From Rhodospirillales bacterium (GTDB taxonomy: Bacteria > Pseudomonadota > Alphaproteobacteria > Rhodospirillales > Casp-alpha2): a stretch of 61,074 nt of DNA. The stretch's first letter is position 1. Each line of letters begins with the position of its first letter. A program made the position numbers and the translations under genes. The stretch is taken from positions 1 to 61,074 of the forward strand of contig JABJGO010000002.1 in NCBI GenBank assembly GCA_018662225.1, given 5' to 3'. The notes under the pieces are model-generated. The model searched no databases and was not told where the DNA came from. It saw only the letters and a list, made by a program, of their open reading frames with translations. Below, in pieces: positions 1-9,519 of this stretch.

Positions 1-6
1 GTAACA

Positions 7-73
7 TGAGGGTTACCTTTCGTTTGTGTTTCGATGGTTGGTTTTGCACCACCATCAAAACCGGTAACCCTCA
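7..73. repeat. Inverted repeat at the left edge
   Basis: Positions 7-17 (TGAGGGTTACC) are the exact reverse complement of 63-73. Inside lie smaller nested complements: GATGGT at 33-38 with ACCATC at 51-56, and GGTTTT at 40-45 with AAAACC at 57-62. The element could form a long imperfect hairpin. It overlaps the start of the small ORF at 34-306. I do not recognise it as a known element, and the window edge may cut it off from its context. Confidence 0.5.
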
Positions 74-306
74 CCCGTTCAAGGGTGCGGTGTCAGATCA
101 AGTCGGAACTAATACAACTTATTCAAATGCGAAGTTTGGCGATTGGTCACCCGGAAGGAACCTACTCTGTACTTGTTCGTGCGCCAGCTGGAAGATCGTT
201 TCGAGTGAATGTTAATAGGCCGGGAAGACGAGGACAGTACCTCCCTAGAGCAGAGATCGTTGTTGCTAGAAATAAGTTTCCTAGAGACCTATTCGAAATC
301 CGGTGA
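34..306 (+). CDS. Small hypothetical ORF, possibly a gene remnant
   Basis: A 90-residue reading frame that opens with ATG at 34 and has an in-frame stop just upstream at 7-9. I recognise no domain. The C-terminal half is basic and contains RAPAGRSFRVNVNRPGRRG, which could be the tail of a truncated gene. No convincing ribosome binding site precedes the ATG, and the start lies inside an inverted repeat. The best argument for a real transcript is the hairpin plus T-run ten bases after the stop. It could equally be a chance ORF or degraded DNA at the edge of an acquired segment. Confidence 0.25.
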   Translation: MVGFAPPSKPVTLTRSRVRCQIKSELIQLIQMRSLAIGHPEGTYSVLVRAPAGRSFRVNVNRPGRRGQYLPRAEIVVARNKFPRDLFEIR

Positions 307-315
307 TTGCACATC

Positions 316-349
316 GCCGAACGAAATGTTCATTCGGCCCATTCTTTTT
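316..349 (+). terminator. Candidate intrinsic terminator
   Basis: GCCGAA at 316-321 pairs with TTCGGC at 333-338, followed by CCATTC and five Ts (345-349). It lies ten bases after the stop of the 34-306 ORF. The stem is short, so this is a moderate call. It would also insulate the convergent minus-strand gene that ends at 382. Confidence 0.4.
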
Positions 350-381
350 ACGATCCTGAAATGATAACCTCTACAGGTAAT

Positions 382-1455
382 CTACCCAGAAACTAGAGCA
401 AGTGGAATTGTTCCATCTGGTCTCTGTTCTTCATAAAATTGAGGCACACCATAAATCAAAGTAGCCACTTCTGATTCAGGGAGATATAACGCTCGTGCAA
501 TATCAGATTGTGTAGTTCTCTCGTTCCACAATACTGTCATCACCTTTTGCCAAACCACCGATTTTTCTCTCTCAATCTCGTATGGTTCTTGGACATTATA
601 TTTTGCCCTTGATATGCCGATACAAAAATCGCGATACTTCCAATCCGATATAATTCCTAACTTATGTAACCTGTAATTTAAGGCGGCAACAGAAACCTTC
701 CATCGTTTCTTTCCCTGAATAATTTGATCCAAATAATTGACACGAGGAAGAACAGCCAACACATCTGCCCTTGGCATCAAGAATGCCGATGCAAAACGAT
801 TCGCTTGGTCTTCTGCTTCTCTTCCTGTGGTCTTTCCGTCTTGATGAAGCGCCAAATGACCTAGTTCATGAGCGGAATCAAAACGGCTATTTTCGGAACT
901 TTTAATGGTATTTAGAAAAATATAAGCTTTGCTATCCCGCCACAAAGAAAAAGCATTCACCCTTTTCGAGTTCTCTGAAAGGGACAAAACTCTAATTCCC
1001 TTCGACTCAAGCAAATGAACAATATTAGAGATAGGTCGTTCCCCTAGGGACCATTCTTCTCGCAAAGCCCTTGCTGCCATTTCTGGTTCGTATAGATGAA
1101 GATCAGGAACAGTACACAAAGGAAGTTCGAATCGCTCTTCAACCCAATCGGATACCAAAAACCCAATTGCACCAGCTGAAAGCGCTCCATCTCGCACAGC
1201 TGCCGTCATTGAGGTCTGGCTTCTAAAGCTAACGGAACCCGCATCAAGCTCGTCCAGATCATGTCCGAAGAAGAATTTTATTGGAAACCCTAGTACTCTT
1301 GAAAATGATTGAACATTTTCTTCTGACGGAACAGTTAAGCCATTTTCACAACGTGTTATGGTATGCGCAGCGACTCCCGCGAGTTCTGCGAATCCTTTCT
1401 TGTTCAGCAATCGCCGTTTTCGGGCGATACTGAGACGCTTCGGATTAAATTCCAT
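382..1455 (-). CDS. HTH (XRE) / ImmA-IrrE family metallopeptidase regulator
   Basis: A 357-residue protein with an N-terminal XRE-type helix-turn-helix (about residues 7-62, with the typical AxxAGVxxxTITRxENG pattern). It is followed by an ImmA/IrrE (COG2856) zinc protease domain with HELGH at 196-200 and a downstream acidic EAEDQANRFASAFLMP segment that supplies the third metal ligand. Family knowledge: such fusions are repressors or site-specific proteases that cleave a partner regulator, common in mobile elements, toxin-antitoxin loci and stress islands. It lies five bases downstream of the unknown gene at 1461-2093, so the two are co-transcribed and probably act together. Base composition is clearly AT-richer than the neighbouring housekeeping genes, suggesting transfer. 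The target is unknown. Confidence 0.85.
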   Translation of the reverse strand: MEFNPKRLSIARKRRLLNKKGFAELAGVAAHTITRCENGLTVPSEENVQSFSRVLGFPIKFFFGHDLDELDAGSVSFRSQTSMTAAVRDGALSAGAIGFLVSDWVEERFELPLCTVPDLHLYEPEMAARALREEWSLGERPISNIVHLLESKGIRVLSLSENSKRVNAFSLWRDSKAYIFLNTIKSSENSRFDSAHELGHLALHQDGKTTGREAEDQANRFASAFLMPRADVLAVLPRVNYLDQIIQGKKRWKVSVAALNYRLHKLGIISDWKYRDFCIGISRAKYNVQEPYEIEREKSVVWQKVMTVLWNERTTQSDIARALYLPESEVATLIYGVPQFYEEQRPDGTIPLALVSG

Positions 1456-1460
1456 ACTAC

Positions 1461-2093
1461 TTACTTTCGTGTCACAGGGATTTCGAACTCTGTAACAGTT
1501 TCGTCATCGTTTAGGCGACGAGTAGGATGAGTACCATCGTTTGATGAATCAATGATGAAAATGCGCTCTATAAATCCGGCGAAGAACCCGTTTTCAACGC
1601 TGCTGGGGCAGGATAATTCTGTTCGGAAATCATCTCCTTCACAGTACACACAATAATACCATGTAACGATAGCACCGGGCATCGTGCTATCTGAGTGAAG
1701 CGGTATAATGTTTGTCGTCGCATCCAAAATATCCATGAACGATCCTTGATTTTGCTGAATCATCCGATCCGTCGCCGCACCCTTTTTAGACCTGTTTTGT
1801 GGATTGCGACCAACCTCTTCGATACCTGTACAATCATTAGTATTGCTAACGACAATTCGCACCCCAAGATTCCGGTTTAAAACAGAAGAGACTTGATCTG
1901 TTTCATCTTTTTCCCAACCATCATCAACAAGATTAACCTCACGCAATCTACGCGTCCCCATTCGCCATGCAGACCATCCACGCGCTCCGGGCGGGTCATT
2001 GTCCGTGCAGTCAGCTTTAGCACCAATCATGGCTTCAGCGACGCTAACCAATTTTTCACGGCTTTGCCCTAGCTCTTCGAGACGGTTTCCCAC
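1461..2093 (-). CDS. Hypothetical protein paired with the ImmA/IrrE gene
   Basis: A 210-residue protein with no domain I recognise, no signal peptide and no membrane segment. The sequence is polar and acidic, with scattered cysteines (for example YYCVYCEGDD around 145-155) and a C-terminus rich in Asp and Glu. It is the first gene of a two-gene minus-strand operon; only five bases separate its stop from the start of the HTH/ImmA-IrrE gene. That arrangement suggests it is the substrate, partner or effector of the protease-regulator, but this is inference from position only. AT-rich like its partner. Translation from ATG at 2093 is assumed; no strong ribosome binding site decides it. Confidence 0.6.
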   Translation of the reverse strand: MGNRLEELGQSREKLVSVAEAMIGAKADCTDNDPPGARGWSAWRMGTRRLREVNLVDDGWEKDETDQVSSVLNRNLGVRIVVSNTNDCTGIEEVGRNPQNRSKKGAATDRMIQQNQGSFMDILDATTNIIPLHSDSTMPGAIVTWYYCVYCEGDDFRTELSCPSSVENGFFAGFIERIFIIDSSNDGTHPTRRLNDDETVTEFEIPVTRK

Positions 2094-2297
2094 CTCAATC
2101 GAATTCGTTATTACTCTTGAATGTATCCCCCACAGGCTCCATGTTCGTTTTCATCACCTCATTTGTGGCAGAAAAAATGAACATGGTCAAGCGGTGCGCA
2201 TGAAATTATGTCGCATATAGTGGCGTATAACCTTATGTCTTGATGAAATATGGCAAAGAATCACTCTGTTCCAACCGGCAAAACCCGAAACGAACAA

Positions 2298-3164
2298 TTA
2301 ATCCCCATTCACCCGTTTCCGAAAAGCCGCCGCACGGTACGTGCCGAGCATGGTGACTTCGTGGGTGAAGAAGTCCAGTTCTTCCAGCGCGAACTTAAGC
2401 CCCGGATGGTCGGGGTGGCCTTCTACGTCGGCATAAAACTGGGCCGCGATGAAGTCGCCGTCTACGTAGCTTTCCAGTTTGGTCATGTTGATACCGTTGG
2501 TGGCAAACCCGCCCATGGCTTTGTACAAGGCCGCAGGCACGTTGCGTACGCGGAACACGAAGCTGGTGACGACCTCGGACGCAGGCGTGTCGGCGGGTGG
2601 TACGTCGGCGTCGCGCGACATGATCACAAATCTTGTGGTGTTGTGCTCGGCGTCTTCCACGCCCGACCGCAGCGCGTCCAGACCGTAAATCTCACCGGCC
2701 AGACTGGACGCGATTGCGGCCTGGGTCTTGTCACCTTTTTCGGCGATTTCAGCCGCCGCACCGGCGGTGTCCACATGGACAACGGCCTCGATACCCAATT
2801 CATGAATCAGGTTCTGGCATTGGGGCAGCGCGTGAACGTGGCTGTGCACGTGGGTGACGTCACCTATATCGGTGCCTTTGACGGCCAGCAGGTGGTGACT
2901 GACACGCTCGTAATGTTCGCCAATGATCTGCAAACCGGAATCCGGTAACAGGTGATGGATATCCGCCACCCGACCAGCCACTGAATTCTCAATAGGGATC
3001 ATGGCCAGACGTGCGTCGCCATCCTTGACCGCCGCAAAGGCGTCACGAAACGTGCGACACGCCACCGGTTCCATATCCGGCATGGCATGTTTACAGGCCA
3101 GATGGGAATAAGCCCCCGGCAAACCCTGAAAAACGATCACATTCTTGTTTTCTTCTTGGGACAT
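2298..3164 (-). CDS. pheA: Prephenate dehydratase
   Basis: A monofunctional prephenate dehydratase of 288 residues (usual length about 280-300). It converts prephenate to phenylpyruvate, the committed step to phenylalanine, in the cytoplasm. The N-terminal catalytic domain begins with FQGLPGAYSHLA and contains the MIPIENSVAGRV substrate-binding segment around residues 56-67. A C-terminal ACT domain (about 195-280), with TKLESYVDGDFIAAQFYADVEG replacing the classic ESRP site, provides phenylalanine feedback control. There is no chorismate mutase domain, as is usual in alphaproteobacteria. It follows kdsB by 18 bases on the same strand, so the two are probably one transcript, a pairing seen in many alphaproteobacteria. 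Confidence 0.95.
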   Translation of the reverse strand: MSQEENKNVIVFQGLPGAYSHLACKHAMPDMEPVACRTFRDAFAAVKDGDARLAMIPIENSVAGRVADIHHLLPDSGLQIIGEHYERVSHHLLAVKGTDIGDVTHVHSHVHALPQCQNLIHELGIEAVVHVDTAGAAAEIAEKGDKTQAAIASSLAGEIYGLDALRSGVEDAEHNTTRFVIMSRDADVPPADTPASEVVTSFVFRVRNVPAALYKAMGGFATNGINMTKLESYVDGDFIAAQFYADVEGHPDHPGLKFALEELDFFTHEVTMLGTYRAAAFRKRVNGD

Positions 3165-3182
3165 AACGCCTTGCCTAATAAT

Positions 3183-3953
3183 TTAAGATAAGTTCAGCAT
3201 TTCAGCCGCGCGGATCAGGTCGGCGGGAGTATCAACACCGAAGGGAACCGTGTCAACGAGGGCGGCATCAATGCGCATGCCATTTTCAAGCGCACGCAAC
3301 TGTTCCAGCCGCTCGCGGGCCTCCAGCAATCCCGGCGGCAAGGCCACAAACCGCGCCAGTGCCGCACGCCTGTACGCGTACAAACCGATGTGATGATAAA
3401 GCGGCCCATCACCGGATGGCACGGGTGATCGGCTGAAATAGATCGCACGGCCAATCATACTGTTGTTATCAAATGCCACCGCAGCCTTGACCACATTGGG
3501 ATTGGTGCGCTCTTCCGGGTCTGTGATTTCGGCCACCAGTGTGGCGATATCTACGTTCGGGTCAGCCAGCGGTCGAAGGGCGGCCTGAACGGCGCTGGCC
3601 TCGATGGTGGGCAGATCGCCCTGCACATTGACGATGGCGTCGAACTTGCCGTCCGGATCGTACGTTTCCAGCGCTTCCCATATACGGTCAGAGCCAGACG
3701 GGTGATCGGGATCGGTCATAATGGCCGTACCGCCAGCGTCATGGACCACATCGGCGACCTCTTGTTCCGAACATGCGACCAGAACCGGGCCAACGTTTGC
3801 TTCTTCAGCGCGGCGAAGCACATGGACAATCATGGGCACACCATTGATCAACGCCAGCGGCTTTCCGGGCAGGCGTGAGGACGCCATACGCGCCGGAATG
3901 ACCACAACGGCGTTATCTTTAAAGGCCGGTTCAGTTTTCGAATCACTTACCAT
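3183..3953 (-). CDS. kdsB: 3-deoxy-manno-octulosonate cytidylyltransferase
   Basis: A CMP-Kdo synthetase of 256 residues. It activates Kdo with CTP for attachment to lipid A in lipopolysaccharide synthesis. The nucleotidyltransferase signature VVIPARMASSRLPGKPL sits at about residues 16-32 and the NVQGD motif, which binds magnesium and substrate, near residue 109. Length matches the family (about 250). First gene of a kdsB-pheA unit, transcribed divergently from the cytochrome c gene; the 121-base gap 3954-4074 must hold both promoters. ATG at 3953 is the first plausible start; roughly the first ten residues are not part of the conserved core. Confidence 0.95.
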   Translation of the reverse strand: MVSDSKTEPAFKDNAVVVIPARMASSRLPGKPLALINGVPMIVHVLRRAEEANVGPVLVACSEQEVADVVHDAGGTAIMTDPDHPSGSDRIWEALETYDPDGKFDAIVNVQGDLPTIEASAVQAALRPLADPNVDIATLVAEITDPEERTNPNVVKAAVAFDNNSMIGRAIYFSRSPVPSGDGPLYHHIGLYAYRRAALARFVALPPGLLEARERLEQLRALENGMRIDAALVDTVPFGVDTPADLIRAAEMLNLS

Positions 3954-4074
3954 GACTAAAACTTACCCTGCTGCTGGAGTTGCGAAAAGTGGTATTAGCT
4001 GTAAATCCGCATTGAACGGCACTACATGACAGCGTAAAGTGCCGCTTAACACTTGTTCTGGATTGGATTTTTAG

Positions 4075-4593
4075 ATGAAACATACCTCCTTACTCGAAAA
4101 ACTTGGCCTTGCCGTGCTGATCTTTGGCTGGCTGGTTTACGGCAGCATTTATCTGGGTGACCGCCTGGTTCAAGCCGAAGAGGAAGGTGTTGAAGCCTTG
4201 CGGATTGTCTCGGCTGAAGCGGATGACGCGGACGAAGAAGAAGACACCGAAATGGCCGCCGTTGATTTTGGCGCTCTGTTGGCCAGTGCAGACGTTGCCA
4301 AGGGTGAGAAAACATTCAAGAAATGCGCGTCCTGTCACACCATCACCGATGGCGGTAAAGACAAGGTCGGCCCGGCCCTTTGGGGCATTGTTGGCCGGGC
4401 TAAGGGTAGCACCGGATTCTCGTTCTCAGGCGCGATTACGGACTTGGGCGGTGCCTGGACGCCGGACGACCTGAACATGTTCCTGGAAAACCCCAAGGGT
4501 TATGCCCCCGGCACGAAGATGTCCTTCAAGGGTGTAGGTGATCCGGCCAAACGGGCGGCGCTGATTGCATACCTTATGTTACAGGGTGGCTAA
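4075..4593 (+). CDS. cycM: Membrane-anchored cytochrome c (CycM type)
   Basis: A 172-residue cytochrome c. An uncleaved N-terminal membrane anchor (about residues 10-28) is followed by an acidic linker (EAEEADDADEEEDTE-like, about 33-60) and one cytochrome c domain. Heme is attached at CASCH (84-88), and Met149 in GTKMSF is the likely distal ligand. Family knowledge: CycM/c552-type cytochromes carry electrons from the bc1 complex to aa3 oxidase on the periplasmic face. Divergent from kdsB. The symbol is by family resemblance, because membrane-bound class I cytochromes are hard to tell apart. Confidence 0.85.
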   Translation: MKHTSLLEKLGLAVLIFGWLVYGSIYLGDRLVQAEEEGVEALRIVSAEADDADEEEDTEMAAVDFGALLASADVAKGEKTFKKCASCHTITDGGKDKVGPALWGIVGRAKGSTGFSFSGAITDLGGAWTPDDLNMFLENPKGYAPGTKMSFKGVGDPAKRAALIAYLMLQGG

Positions 4594-4623
4594 TACGCCT
4601 TTTAATCGACGGAACCTCACCAC

Positions 4624-5442
4624 ATGACCAACGCCGCATTGCTCTCCGAAACATTGTTACGGGGAGACGTGCCCGGCGATTGCATGGCGTTGGCCGTGGA
4701 ACTGGCCGATGCGGCTGCGTTGATTGCCGCACGGTATTACCGGTCTGATATGGGCGTTGAAAACAAGCTGGACGACAGCCCCGTCACCATTGCCGATAAA
4801 GAAGCCGAAGCCACCATGCGCGCCATGATCAACGAGCGTTTTCCGGACCATGGCATTTTGGGCGAAGAACACGGCAACGAAGCATTGGACGCCAAATACG
4901 TGTGGGTGCTGGACCCCATCGACGGCACCATCAGTTTCGCGTCGGGCTATCCTACGTTCGGGACACTGGTCGCGCTTCTGGAAGATGGCGTACCCATCAT
5001 TGGTATTATTGATGCATCGGCTTTGAACGATAGATGGGTCGGTGCCCGTGGACGCCCCACCACGTTGAACGGGGTTCCCACGACCACGCGTGCCTGCCAC
5101 ACACTGGAAGGTGCGTGGAGCGCGTCATCATCGCCCTTTATGTTTGATGAGGGCCACCCGCGCGACGCCTATACCCGCCTCGCCGCCTATTTCGGCCGCC
5201 GCCAGATTTTCAGCGGCAACTGTGTGGCCTATGGCTTACTGGCCAGCGGACATATCGATGTGGTGGTTGAAGCCAACAACGGCATTTATGATTTCATGGC
5301 GCTGGTACCAATCATCGAGGGCGCCGGCGGTCGCATCACCGATTGGAACGGTGATGCGCTGTGTATGAATTCGGACGGCACGACGCTGGCCACGGGCGAC
5401 GCTGCCCTGCACGATCAGGCGGTTGCTATTCTCACAGAATAA
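4624..5442 (+). CDS. hisN: Inositol monophosphatase family protein, probable histidinol-phosphatase
   Basis: A 272-residue member of the inositol monophosphatase superfamily. Magnesium-binding motifs are visible: GEEHG near residue 79, DPIDGT at about 98-103, and DFMALVPIIEGAGGRITDWNG near the C-terminus, where the family normally has WD. The sequence around DPIDGT (FASGYPTFGTLVALL) resembles HisN histidinol-phosphatases, which complete histidine synthesis in bacteria lacking HisB-N, better than SuhB-like enzymes. Note the FM in place of the usual WD of the metal site. Thirty bases downstream of the cytochrome gene on the same strand, so possibly co-transcribed. Confidence 0.75.
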   Translation: MTNAALLSETLLRGDVPGDCMALAVELADAAALIAARYYRSDMGVENKLDDSPVTIADKEAEATMRAMINERFPDHGILGEEHGNEALDAKYVWVLDPIDGTISFASGYPTFGTLVALLEDGVPIIGIIDASALNDRWVGARGRPTTLNGVPTTTRACHTLEGAWSASSSPFMFDEGHPRDAYTRLAAYFGRRQIFSGNCVAYGLLASGHIDVVVEANNGIYDFMALVPIIEGAGGRITDWNGDALCMNSDGTTLATGDAALHDQAVAILTE

Positions 5443-5487
5443 TCAGCGCCATAACATTGCCTCAATTAGAATCACACTGATGGAACC

Positions 5488-7332
5488 ATGATCAAAAAAG
5501 CCATAACGACCTTAAGTGTTCTCGTCATGCTCACCACTGTTTCGGTGGGGGGTGCAGTGGCGGGCGAAGATGTAACCACCAGCCACGGTATCGCCATGCA
5601 TGGTGATCTTAAATACTCAGTCGATTTTACGAATTTTGATTACGTGAACCCGGACGCGCCAAAAGGCGGGCTGGTCCGGTTCGGTGCGCAAGGCAGCTAT
5701 GATTCCCTGAACCCGTTTATTGTGAATGGCACTTCGGCCAGTGGTGCGGGCTTTATCTACGACTCGCTCACCACACCGGCGGCGGATGAGCCGTTCAGCC
5801 AGTACGGATTGCTCGCCGAATCCATCACCACACCCGCCGACCGTTCATGGGTTGAATTCACGCTTCGCCCCGAAGCGCGTTGGCATGATGGTGTCAGTGT
5901 GTCGGTTGAAGATGTGATCTGGACCTTCAACACGCTACGTGAACAGGGCCGTCCGTTCTATCGCTTCTATTACGGCAGTGTCGAAAAGGTGGAAAAGACC
6001 GGCGAACGGTCAGTGCGGTTCAGCTTTTCACCCGGCGAGAACCGGGAGCTGCCGTTGATTCTGGGACAATTATCGATTTTGCCCAAGCATTACTGGGAAG
6101 GTCGTGATTTCGACAAGACCACGCTGGAGGCCCCCTTGGGCAGCGGCCCTTACCGAATTTCGGAAGTGGATGCTGGCCGGTCTATCAAGCTGGAACGGGT
6201 GGAAGATTACTGGGGCAAGGACCTGGCCGTCATCAAGGGCCAAAATAATTTCGGCACCATCAGCTACGATTACTACCGGGATGCCGGGGTGTTGCTGGAA
6301 GCCTTCAAGGCCGGTGAGTTTGATTACCGATCAGAAAATTCATCCAAGGCGTGGGCCACGGCCTATGATTTCAAGGCGGTGCATGAAGGTCTGTTGATTC
6401 AGGACACGATTAGCCATCAGCGATCCACCGGCATGCAGGGCTTTGCCTTTAACACCCGCCGCGATCTGTTTAAGGATAGCCGCGTTCGCCACGCGCTCTC
6501 ATACGCGTTCGATTTCGAATGGTCCAATGATCACCTGTTTTATGGTCAGTACAAGCGCACACGCAGCTATTTCGATAATTCAGAACTGGCGGCCACGGGC
6601 CTACCCAGTGCGGCGGAACTGGCCGTGCTTGAGCCATATCGGGGTCAAATTCCAGACGAAGTTTTCACCACGGAATTCAGCCCACCAGCCAGTGACGGCT
6701 CCGGCAACGTGCGCAAGAACCTGCGCAAGGCTGGCAAGTTGCTGCGGGATGCGGGATGGACGGTGAAAGACGGTAAGCGGGTCAATAGTGCGGGTCAGGA
6801 ACTGGCGTTTGAAATTCTGCTGGTCAGTCCGTTGTTCGAGCGCATTGTACTACCGTTTACCCAGAACCTGGAGAAGCTCGGCGTGATCGTCACCGTACGC
6901 ACGGTGGATTCTGCACAATACGTGCGCCGCCTGGATACCTTTGATTACGACATGATTGTTCATAATGTGGGCCAGTCGCTATCACCCGGCAATGAACAGC
7001 GGTCGTACTGGGGATCAGGAGCGGCAAGCATGGAAGGCGGGCGCAACCTGATCGGTATTCAAAACGCCGCCATTGACGGGTTGATTGAAACCCTGATCGC
7101 CGCACCCGACCGCACGGCACTGGTGACCGCCACACGCGCGCTGGACCGGGTGTTGCAGTGGGGCCACTGGATGATCCCGCAATGGCACATCGCCTATGAT
7201 CGAATCGCCTATTGGGACATGTTCGGCCGCCCGGATATTGTGCCCACACGCGGTAATCAGATTTTTGCCTGGTGGGTGGACCCTGTGAAGTTAGAAGCTT
7301 TGAACCAGAAGCGTTCTTCATCCGGGGGGTGA
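5488..7332 (+). CDS. yejA: ABC transporter substrate-binding protein, family 5 (YejA-like)
   Basis: A 614-residue periplasmic solute-binding protein. It has a Sec signal peptide (about residues 1-26, cleaving near GGAVAGE) followed by the YejA hallmark sequence [11 protein letters not shown] and [15 protein letters not shown]. The long SBP_bac_5 domain binds oligopeptides or similar ligands. Family knowledge: YejABEF imports peptides such as microcin C in E. coli, and many Rhizobiales carry the same operon. It starts a four-gene operon; the permease gene begins ten bases after its stop. The natural ligand in this organism is unknown. Confidence 0.88.
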   Translation: MIKKAITTLSVLVMLTTVSVGGAVAGEDVTTSHGIAMHGDLKYSVDFTNFDYVNPDAPKGGLVRFGAQGSYDSLNPFIVNGTSASGAGFIYDSLTTPAADEPFSQYGLLAESITTPADRSWVEFTLRPEARWHDGVSVSVEDVIWTFNTLREQGRPFYRFYYGSVEKVEKTGERSVRFSFSPGENRELPLILGQLSILPKHYWEGRDFDKTTLEAPLGSGPYRISEVDAGRSIKLERVEDYWGKDLAVIKGQNNFGTISYDYYRDAGVLLEAFKAGEFDYRSENSSKAWATAYDFKAVHEGLLIQDTISHQRSTGMQGFAFNTRRDLFKDSRVRHALSYAFDFEWSNDHLFYGQYKRTRSYFDNSELAATGLPSAAELAVLEPYRGQIPDEVFTTEFSPPASDGSGNVRKNLRKAGKLLRDAGWTVKDGKRVNSAGQELAFEILLVSPLFERIVLPFTQNLEKLGVIVTVRTVDSAQYVRRLDTFDYDMIVHNVGQSLSPGNEQRSYWGSGAASMEGGRNLIGIQNAAIDGLIETLIAAPDRTALVTATRALDRVLQWGHWMIPQWHIAYDRIAYWDMFGRPDIVPTRGNQIFAWWVDPVKLEALNQKRSSSGG

Positions 7333-7342
7333 GGCCCAAATC

Positions 7343-8458
7343 ATGTACGCTTACATCGTCCGCCGACTCGCGCTGATTATTCCCACGTTGTTGGGCATTA
7401 TGATCATCAACTTTATCGTCATTCAGGCCGCCCCCGGTGGCCCGGTGGAACAGATGATCGCGCAAGTGACCGGTACCGCCGTGGAAGCAACGGCGCGCAT
7501 ATCGGGTGGCAACGGCGATGGCGAGATATCATCAACCGTGAACCAGTCCAATACATCCGTGAGCAGTTCCAACAGCAAGTACCGGGGCGCACAAGGCCTG
7601 CCGCCTGAAATGATCGCTGAAATCGAACGGCAATTCGGGTTTGATAAACCCATGCATGAGCGGTTTTTTATGATGATCGGAAACTACGCCCGATTTGATT
7701 TCGGCCAGAGTTTCTTCCGCGACAAGGACGTGTATGAACTGGTTATCGATAAAATGCCGGTATCCATTTCGCTGGGTATCTGGACCACGTTGCTGGTTTA
7801 CCTGATTTCAATTCCGCTTGGCATTCGCAAAGCCATCAGCGATGGATCACGGTTCGACATGATGACATCCGGCGTGGTGATTGTGGGCAATGCTATTCCC
7901 GGTTTCCTGTTCGCCATTATGCTGATTGTGTTGTTTGCCGGTGGACGGTATTTCGACTGGTTCCCGCTGCGCGGATTGGTATCCGACAACTGGTCTGAAC
8001 TGAACACGTTTAGCCAGGTGATGGATTACTTCTGGCATATGACACTGCCGATCCTCTCCATGGTTATTGGCGGTTTCGCGGGGCTGACCATGCTGACCAA
8101 GAATTCGTTTCTGGAAGAGATCAACAAACAGTACGTGGTGACGGCGCGGTCCAAGGGCCTGATGGAAAGTCAGGTTTTGTACGGGCATGTGTTCCGCAAT
8201 GCCATGCTGATCATCATCGCCGGATTCCCCAGTGCCTTTATCGGCATTCTGTTCACCGGATCATTATTGACCGAAATTATTTTTTCGCTGGATGGCCTTG
8301 GCCTGTTGGGCTTTGAGGCCGCCATCAATCGTGACTACCCGGTCATGTTCGGCACGCTTTATTTCTTTACGCTGCTAGGCCTGATCATGGGGATCATTGG
8401 CGACATTATGTATCATATTGTTGATCCAAGGATCGACTTTGAAAGCCAGGAGGTCTGA
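7343..8458 (+). CDS. yejB: ABC transporter permease (YejB-like)
   Basis: A 371-residue inner-membrane permease. It begins with the N-terminal helix typical of DppB/OppB proteins ([19 protein letters not shown]) and carries the polar periplasmic insertion at about residues 55-90 that YejB proteins have. The remaining helices include a BPD_transp_1 domain with the EAA-like cytoplasmic loop [22 protein letters not shown] around residues 265-285, where the ATPase docks. Start ATG follows the substrate-binding gene by ten bases; the next permease begins two bases after its stop. Forms a heterodimer with the YejE-like protein. Confidence 0.9.
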   Translation: MYAYIVRRLALIIPTLLGIMIINFIVIQAAPGGPVEQMIAQVTGTAVEATARISGGNGDGEISSTVNQSNTSVSSSNSKYRGAQGLPPEMIAEIERQFGFDKPMHERFFMMIGNYARFDFGQSFFRDKDVYELVIDKMPVSISLGIWTTLLVYLISIPLGIRKAISDGSRFDMMTSGVVIVGNAIPGFLFAIMLIVLFAGGRYFDWFPLRGLVSDNWSELNTFSQVMDYFWHMTLPILSMVIGGFAGLTMLTKNSFLEEINKQYVVTARSKGLMESQVLYGHVFRNAMLIIIAGFPSAFIGILFTGSLLTEIIFSLDGLGLLGFEAAINRDYPVMFGTLYFFTLLGLIMGIIGDIMYHIVDPRIDFESQEV

Positions 8459-8460
8459 TC

Positions 8461-9519
8461 ATGGAGCCTCCTGCAATGGATAAATTTTTGGGTATCCGCA
8501 TCACGCCGCTTACCCGACGGCGACTGCATAACTTCCGACGCAACAGTCGGGGGTTCTGGTCTTTATGGATATTCCTAGGGCTTTTTTTAATGACCCTGGG
8601 ATCAGAGTTTCTGGCTAACGACAAGCCGCTGCTGGTGTGGTTTGACGGCAGCCCCCACATGCCGGTGTTCGTTATCTATCCGGAAACAGATTTTGGTGGT
8701 GAATTCCTGACCGAGGCCGATTACCGTGATCCGTTCGTTGAGGAACTGATCGAGGAAAAGGGCTGGATACTATGGCCGCCCGTGCGGTTCTCATTCGACA
8801 CCATCAATTATGAGCTGGATCACCCGGCCCCCGCCCCGCCCAGTTTGGACAACTGGCTCGGCACCGATGATCAGGGCCGCGATGTGGTCGCGCGGCTTAT
8901 GTACGGATTTCGTATATCTGTTTTATTCGGCCTGACGTTGACGATTTTCTCCACCGTGGTGGGCATCGCCGCCGGTGCCGTGCAGGGATATTTCGGCGGG
9001 CTGATCGATCTGTTCACGCAGCGCTTTATGGAAATCTGGTCCAGTTTGCCAACGCTGTATCTGCTGATCATTCTGGCCAGTGTGGTCACGCCCAATTTCT
9101 GGTGGCTGCTGGGTATCATGCTGCTGTTTAGTTGGATGGGGTTGGTTGGTGTGGTCCGGGCCGAATTCTTCCGGGCGCGCAATTTCGATTACGTGCGGGC
9201 GGCCCGTGCGCTCGGTGTGTCCAACCGGGTCATCATGTTCAAACACGTGCTGCCCAACGCCATGGTCGCGACACTCACATTCCTGCCGTTTATCCTGTCC
9301 GGTTCCATCACCACGCTTACGTCGCTGGACTTTTTAGGCTTCGGCATGCCGCCGGGTTCGGCCTCGTTGGGCGAGTTGCTCAATCAGGGTAAAAACAATT
9401 TACAGGCACCATGGCTCGGCATTTCAGCTTTTGTGACCTTGTCCATTATGCTGAGCCTGCTGGTATTTATTGGTGAAGCCGTGCGCGATGCGTTCGACCC
9501 ACGAAAGACATTCAGATGA
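8461..9519 (+). CDS. yejE: ABC transporter permease (YejE-like)
   Basis: A 352-residue inner-membrane permease. After a cytoplasmic arm with TPLTRRRLHNFRRNSRGFWS and a first membrane helix comes a large periplasmic loop (about residues 55-125), which is characteristic of YejE. A standard five-helix permease domain follows. The docking loop VRAARALGVSNRVIMFKHVLPNAM sits near residue 245. Partner of the YejB-like permease. Its final bases overlap the start of the ATPase gene by four (ATGA), implying translational coupling. Confidence 0.9.
   Translation: MEPPAMDKFLGIRITPLTRRRLHNFRRNSRGFWSLWIFLGLFLMTLGSEFLANDKPLLVWFDGSPHMPVFVIYPETDFGGEFLTEADYRDPFVEELIEEKGWILWPPVRFSFDTINYELDHPAPAPPSLDNWLGTDDQGRDVVARLMYGFRISVLFGLTLTIFSTVVGIAAGAVQGYFGGLIDLFTQRFMEIWSSLPTLYLLIILASVVTPNFWWLLGIMLLFSWMGLVGVVRAEFFRARNFDYVRAARALGVSNRVIMFKHVLPNAMVATLTFLPFILSGSITTLTSLDFLGFGMPPGSASLGELLNQGKNNLQAPWLGISAFVTLSIMLSLLVFIGEAVRDAFDPRKTFR

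Noticed and set aside
2250-2948. 232-codon plus-strand open frame
   Set aside because: Entirely antisense to pheA, which carries its conserved motifs; the product shows no domain.
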